Source: an uncultured Archangium sp.
GTDB lineage: Bacteria; Myxococcota; Myxococcia; Myxococcales; Myxococcaceae
DNA length: 9,660 bases
NCBI GenBank assembly: GCA_946479335.1
Contig: CAMLFP010000205.1
Coordinates: forward strand, 1-9,660
Direction of reading: 5' to 3'
The translations under genes were made by a program, and so were the position numbers. Below are positions 6,088 through 9,660 of this stretch, in pieces. Numbering within the stretch: the first letter of the stretch is position 1; every line of letters begins with the position of its first letter. The notes under the pieces are model-generated. The model saw only the letters and a list, made by a program, of their open reading frames with translations. It had not been told where the DNA came from and did no database searches.

Positions 6088-6375
6088 CTACGGCGCTTGC
6101 GATTGCTCGACCCGGCGCGGTGCTTCGACTGCAGGCGAGATCGGCGCCGCGTCACGCACCAGCGGGAGCCGCGTCACCACCGCCACCAGCACCGGCGGCG
6201 CGGCGGGCGGAGTGAAGCTCAGGCTCTGGTGTTCGAAGTTGCCCGCCGTCGCGTGGGTGTGTGCGTGCCCATGCGCGTGCGTCAGTCCGTGCAGCAGCGG
6301 CGCGACGAGCAGGCACCACGCCAGGGCCACCAGCCCCAGCACAGCCCACTCGCGTCGATCTGCCCGTCTGAACAC
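6088..6375 (-). CDS. Small membrane-anchored His-rich protein
   Basis: 95 aa from GTG at 6375. A basic N-terminus (MFRRADRREW) is followed by one hydrophobic helix (about 11-28, AVLGLVALAWCLLVAPLL) and then HGLTHAHGHAHTHATAGNFEHQ, with seven histidines between 29 and 49. A Pro/Ala-rich tail follows. Positive-inside reasoning puts the His cluster in the periplasm, as a signal anchor or cleaved signal. Alternating His-x-His repeats commonly bind Zn, Ni, Cu or Co, so a metal buffer or chaperone for the adjoining receptor is plausible. No named family is recognised; small DUF2946-like proteins near metal genes have a similar shape, but that match is unverified. The start is set by AGGGAG six nt upstream; reading further upstream in frame would run through the divergent promoter and into tetR. 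It is the first gene of the leftward operon, with 53 nt to the receptor. Being short, it is less certain than its neighbours. Confidence 0.72.
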   Translation of the reverse strand: MFRRADRREWAVLGLVALAWCLLVAPLLHGLTHAHGHAHTHATAGNFEHQSLSFTPPAAPPVLVAVVTRLPLVRDAAPISPAVEAPRRVEQSQAP

Positions 6376-6381
6376 GCGCCG

Positions 6382-6387
6382 CTCCCT
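6382..6387 (-). promoter_or_regulatory. Ribosome binding site of the His-rich gene
   Basis: AGGGAG on the minus strand, 6 nt before GTG at 6375. It is the main reason for choosing that start. Confidence 0.65.
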
Positions 6388-6423
6388 AGCATGGAGACCC
6401 CGAAAAGCGGCGTTGGTCGTATT

Positions 6424-6460
6424 TGGTTGAACGTGTTTGAGGAGTGGTTGAACATGTTCA
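6424..6460. promoter_or_regulatory. Tandem operator candidate for the adjacent TetR regulator
   Basis: TGGTTGAACGTGTT (6424-6437) and TGGTTGAACATGTT (6445-6458) are the same 14-mer with one difference, offset by exactly 21 bp, i.e. two helical turns. The second copy extends into a perfect 12-bp palindrome, TGAACATGTTCA (6449-6460); the first is an imperfect version ending GTGTTTGA. Palindromic paired sites directly before a tetR start are the usual arrangement for self-repression. The right site ends 6 nt before the tetR ATG, so a bound dimer should block tetR transcription. It also lies about 75-90 bp upstream of the leftward operon start. Confidence 0.65.
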
Positions 6461-6466
6461 GCCAGT

Positions 6467-7087
6467 ATGGTGACCCGACGAAGGGCTGTGACCCGCGCCG
6501 CCCAGAAACAGGAGACCCGCGCGGGCGTGCTGCGCGCCGCGCGTGATGAATTCGAGCGCGTGGGCTTCGAGGCGGCCAACCTCCGGGCCATCGCGGCGCG
6601 CGCCGGGGTCTCCGCGGCCACGGTGCTGCACCACACCGGCGACAAGCGAGAGCTGTTGTACGCGGCGTTGTTCGACGACCTCGAGGCGACGCTGGCGAAG
6701 GGCCTCGACGGGCTCGATGCGCTGCCGCTGACGGAGGCGCTCCAGAAGGTCGGCGCGCGCGTCTTCGGTTACTACCGCGCGCGCCCGAAGCTGAGCCGCG
6801 TGCTGCTCAAGGAGTCGCTCTTCGCCGACGGCCCGTGGGGCCAGCGCTTCGTGGGGCAGGTCGCCGGCGTGCACGAGCGCATCGCGGCGTTGGCGCGCGC
6901 AGCCGTCACCCGCGGTGAGCTCCGGAGCGACGTCGAGCCGGTGCTCGTCGCGACCGCGTGGTTCTCGTTCTTCTACTTCGCGCTCATCGGCTGGGTGCAG
7001 GGCTCGGTGCGCGACCCGGTGGCGCTGGTGGGGCAGCTCTTCACGCAGCACCTCGACGGCTTGCGCCGCGCGCGGAGGTCTCGATGA
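6467..7087 (+). CDS. TetR/AcrR-family transcriptional regulator
   Basis: 206 aa, typical length. The N-terminal DNA-binding domain spans about residues 14-65 (QKQETRAGVLRAARDEFERVGFEAANLRAIAARAGVSAATVLHHTGDKRELL) and carries the classic TetR helix-turn-helix with the GV[ST]xxTxxHHxxxKxELL signature. The helical C-terminal ligand and dimer domain has no recognisable ligand class. It is expected to act as a dimeric repressor released by a small ligand. Start: ATG 6467 is used, but no good Shine-Dalgarno precedes it. GTG 6470 or GTG 6488 would also keep the whole DNA-binding domain, and a leaderless or short-leader message is possible. Its ATGA overlap with the hydrolase gene makes the two translationally coupled. 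It is divergent from the leftward envelope operon, and the repeat pair at 6424-6460 is its probable binding site. Whether it regulates that operon as well as its own is inference. Confidence 0.93.
   Translation: MVTRRRAVTRAAQKQETRAGVLRAARDEFERVGFEAANLRAIAARAGVSAATVLHHTGDKRELLYAALFDDLEATLAKGLDGLDALPLTEALQKVGARVFGYYRARPKLSRVLLKESLFADGPWGQRFVGQVAGVHERIAALARAAVTRGELRSDVEPVLVATAWFSFFYFALIGWVQGSVRDPVALVGQLFTQHLDGLRRARRSR
7074..7078 (+). promoter_or_regulatory. Ribosome binding site of the hydrolase gene
   Basis: GGAGG inside the end of tetR, 5 nt before ATG 7084. It fixes the start inside the ATGA overlap and rejects the longer frame that opens at 6958 within tetR. Confidence 0.8.
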
Positions 7088-7992
7088 CGCAGGTGATGTT
7101 CAAGAGCCCGGAGGCCCGCGAGAAGATTGCGCGTTGGCACGACACGTTTCGCGCGCACATCTCCGCGCCGCTCGAGAGCCGCACGGTCTCCACGCGCTTC
7201 GGTGACACGCACGTGCTCATCGGCGGGCCCGCGGAGGCGCCGCCGCTGGTGCTGCTGCACGGCGCGCTCGCCAGCTCTGCGCACCTGCTGCGGGAGCTGC
7301 CGGCCTTGCTGACGAGCTTCCGCGTCTACGCGGTCGACGTCATCGGCCAGTCGGTGAAGAGCGCCGACGTGCGGCTGCGCGTCGACAACGACGAGTACGG
7401 CCAGTGGCTGCGCGACGTGCTCGATGCATTGGCGCTCCCGCGCGTCTCGCTGCTGGGCGTGAGCTGGGGCGGCTTCGTCGCGCAGCGCTTCGCGGCCCTC
7501 GCGCCGGAGCGCCTCACGCGCCTCGCGCTGCTGGTGCCCGCGGGCATGGTGAGCGGCTCCGCGTGGGCCGGCTTCTGGAAGATGGGCTGGCCGATGACGC
7601 GCTACCTGCTCTCGCCCAACCCCGAGCGGCTGCGCGCCTTCGCCGCGAGCCTGCTCACCACGTTCGATGACGAGTGGCTGCCGTACATCGGTGATGCGTT
7701 CTTGAGCTACCGCCTCGACATGAAGGTGCCGCGGTGCTCGCGCGACGGGGAGTTTGCGCAGCTCCACGCGCCGGTGCTGGTGGTCTCCGCGGAGCACGAC
7801 GTCAGCTTCCCCGGCGCGGCGGTGCTGGCGCGCGCGAAGCAGCTCTTCAAGGCCCCCGAGACGGAGCTCTTCGTCGGCAGCCAGCACAGCCCGCCCACCA
7901 CCGACGAATTCCGCGCGTGGTTGGGCCGCCGCCTCACGCTCTTTTTCTCGGGAGCGCAGGGCGCGCCGATGCCGCCGTGGCGGCCGCTGTAG
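7084..7992 (+). CDS. Alpha/beta hydrolase
   Basis: 302 aa, normal for single-domain alpha/beta-fold hydrolases. The oxyanion region is LVLLHGALASS (55-65). The nucleophile elbow LLGVSWGG (123-130) has Ser127 in G-x-S-x-G, the acid is Asp239 in VLVVSAEHDVSFPG, and the His is His268 in VGSQHSP, giving a complete catalytic triad. The cap region (~155-215) holds several aromatic and Met residues (WAGFWKMGWPMTRYLL) likely to line an acyl or hydrophobic substrate pocket. There is no signal peptide, so it is cytoplasmic. Family members cleave esters, lactones or C-C bonds; the substrate cannot be assigned, and esterase/lipase-like activity is the safest guess. It overlaps tetR by 4 nt and is followed after 15 nt by the hemerythrin gene, so all three probably form one self-regulated operon in which the TetR ligand may be related to the hydrolase substrate. 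Confidence 0.93.
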   Translation: MTQVMFKSPEAREKIARWHDTFRAHISAPLESRTVSTRFGDTHVLIGGPAEAPPLVLLHGALASSAHLLRELPALLTSFRVYAVDVIGQSVKSADVRLRVDNDEYGQWLRDVLDALALPRVSLLGVSWGGFVAQRFAALAPERLTRLALLVPAGMVSGSAWAGFWKMGWPMTRYLLSPNPERLRAFAASLLTTFDDEWLPYIGDAFLSYRLDMKVPRCSRDGEFAQLHAPVLVVSAEHDVSFPGAAVLARAKQLFKAPETELFVGSQHSPPTTDEFRAWLGRRLTLFFSGAQGAPMPPWRPL

Positions 7993-8007
7993 TAATGCCT
8001 CGTGGCG

Positions 8008-8511
8008 ATGACCGAGGAAGCCCGCGCAGACGTGGTGGAGGTGCTGTTGGGCGCCCACATCGAGACGCGCCACACCCTGACGATGGCCGACTCGCTGGCG
8101 CAGGGCAGCGCCACGGCGGCCTCGCAGGAGCTCGCCGCGCAGGTGGCCGACTACCTCGAGTGGCTCCTCCCGTTGCACGAGGCCGATGAAGACGAGTCGC
8201 TCGCGCCGCGGCTGCGCGGCAAGCACCCGGTGGTCGACGAGGCGCTCATCAACATGCACCGACAGCACCTCGCGCTGCAGGGCCCGCTGGCCCGCCTCAA
8301 GCTGCTGTGTCGCCAGGTGGCCGGTGACATGTCGCGCCTGCACGCGCTGCGCTTCGAGCTCTCAGCGGCGGTCGGCGACCTGCGCGCGCGCCTGAAGGAA
8401 CACGAGGCGATGGAGGAATCCATCATCTTCCCCGCGCTCAAGCGCACCCTCTACGTCGACGAGCTCGACAGCATCAGCGACGAGATGAAGGCTCGTCGCG
8501 CTTCGGCGTAG
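8008..8511 (+). CDS. Hemerythrin-like HHE-domain protein
   Basis: 167 aa from ATG 8008; an in-frame GTG at 8002 would add two residues. Neither has a clear ribosome binding site, so coupling to the upstream stop is possible. It is predicted all-helical with hemerythrin-type ligands in order (numbered from 8002): His19/His24 (GAHIETRH), His59-Glu60 followed by Asp/Glu (LPLHEADEDE), His86/His89 (NMHRQH), and His134-Glu135 with Glu138 (KEHEAMEES). This pattern predicts a four-helix bundle holding a di-iron or other divalent site. Bacterial HHE proteins bind oxygen or NO, store iron or take part in iron-sulfur repair; which applies here is not visible. It is cytoplasmic, with no signal or membrane segment. 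It follows the hydrolase after 15 nt and probably shares its operon. Its last 38 nt overlap, on the opposite strand, the end of the 118-aa gene. Confidence 0.85.
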   Translation: MTEEARADVVEVLLGAHIETRHTLTMADSLAQGSATAASQELAAQVADYLEWLLPLHEADEDESLAPRLRGKHPVVDEALINMHRQHLALQGPLARLKLLCRQVAGDMSRLHALRFELSAAVGDLRARLKEHEAMEESIIFPALKRTLYVDELDSISDEMKARRASA

Positions 8512-8826
8512 CCCGCACCTGCAGCGCGTCTTCCCACTCCCCCAGCACCTCCAGCTGCTTCACGTCGGCTTCGTCGGCGAAGAGCGAGTTGAGGTTGGCG
8601 ATGAGCGCGGGCACGTCGGCCACCTCCCATTCCTCACGCATCGCGCCCCACTCAATCTCCATGCGCAGGGGCGCGCCCACGCTGACGTCCAGCACGCGCA
8701 GCCTCCGCGCGGCGCCGCCCATCGCGTACGTCAGCGGGCCGATGACCTCGTCGGGCGTGGCGCGCAGCGAGAGCGACAACCCGCCCTCCAGCTTGCCCTC
8801 GTGACAGTCGCGCAGCAGGTGGCGCG

Positions 8827-8830
<4 letters not shown>
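8474..8830 (-). CDS. 118-aa conserved-looking protein coupled to LigD-type gene
   Basis: 118 aa from ATG 8830. A well-placed AAGGAGG lies 7 nt upstream, and the start overlaps the stop of the LigD-type gene as ATGA. That arrangement strongly supports translation and coupling. The sequence is soluble, without signal or transmembrane segment. An N-terminal half with beta-like periodicity (GKLEGGLSLSLRATPDEVIGPLTYAMGG, then RRLRVLDVSVGAPLRMEIEW) precedes REEWEVADVPALIANLNSLFADEADVKQLEVL and a charged tail. No family is recognised and no catalytic motif is seen. By position it could be an accessory factor for the end-joining polymerase, but proximity is the only evidence. Its last 38 nt overlap the end of the convergent hemerythrin gene. 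Confidence 0.78.

Positions 8831-9660
<830 letters not shown>

Larger units (their letters stand above)
6376..6466. promoter_or_regulatory. Divergent promoter region between leftward operon and tetR
   Basis: A 91-bp gap between two divergent starts, visibly richer in A/T than the flanking genes from 6410 to 6466. It must hold promoters for one or both directions. No convincing -35/-10 pair can be chosen by eye: TTGAAC at 6427-6432 is a possible rightward -35 but its 17-bp-spaced partner is weak. The repeat pair at 6424-6460 is the most likely regulator-binding site. Confidence 0.6.

Noticed and set aside
6376..6645. Upstream extension of the His-rich frame into tetR
   Set aside because: It would cover the divergent promoter and the tetR DNA-binding region. 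GTG 6375 has AGGGAG at the right distance and starts just before the TM helix.
6958..7083. Upstream extension of the hydrolase frame inside tetR
   Set aside because: It overlaps the tetR C-terminal domain and encodes low-complexity Leu/Arg/Gly. ATG 7084 has GGAGG and the coupling overlap.
6973..8343. Long minus-strand frame (456 codons) opposite tetR, hydrolase and hemerythrin genes
   Set aside because: Composition is dominated by Arg, Gln, His and Glu, as expected for the antisense of high-GC coding DNA. No motif is seen, and it lies opposite three genes with clear family motifs.

Overview
High-GC bacterial DNA. G or C dominates third codon positions, the genes are tightly packed, and outer-membrane genes (TonB-dependent receptor, lipoproteins) show a Gram-negative envelope. 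A zinc-knuckle small protein, a LigD-type polymerase domain, repeated envelope lipoproteins and a solo TetR/hydrolase pair suggest a myxobacterium (Myxococcota). That placement is an inference from gene style, not from a marker gene.

Layout. (1) 1-311, minus: 5' part of a small basic protein with a Cys/His zinc knuckle and an AT-hook-like RGPGRP motif. (2) 346-6375, minus, transcribed right to left: a probable six-gene envelope operon. Its genes are a 95-aa membrane-anchored His-rich protein, a 680-aa TonB-dependent receptor, three lipoproteins of one apparent family (244, 277 and 233 aa), and an MFS_3/EntS-like exporter of 411 aa. Most junctions are short (4 to 53 nt). The exception is a 92-nt gap holding a GC-rich hairpin. 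(3) 6376-6466: divergent regulatory region with two 14-bp repeats offset by 21 bp, one of them centred on a perfect 12-bp palindrome. (4) 6467-8511, plus: TetR regulator, alpha/beta hydrolase (4-nt overlap) and a hemerythrin-like protein. (5) 8474-9660, minus: LigD-type polymerase domain, cut by the window edge, followed by a translationally coupled 118-aa protein of unknown function that runs 38 nt into the tail of the hemerythrin gene.

How the parts may work together. The left operon looks like an outer-membrane uptake or handling system for a small ligand, possibly a metal ion or metal chelate. The receptor would import it with TonB energy, the surface or periplasmic lipoproteins (HPGH, HGDH and EF-hand motifs) and the His-rich protein may bind metal, and the MFS protein may export a chelator or toxic ligand. 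No biosynthesis genes or TonB/ExbBD are in the window, so the substrate is unknown. The TetR protein probably represses its own operon and, from the site positions, may also control the left operon. The right-end pair belongs to DNA end-joining repair and is a separate unit.

The most unusual signals are the three-lipoprotein/receptor/exporter arrangement, an A/T-rich motif close to TTTGTRTTGG that recurs through the left operon and was not seen to the right of it, and a 9-bp inverted repeat whose loop contains the stop codon of the last operon gene.
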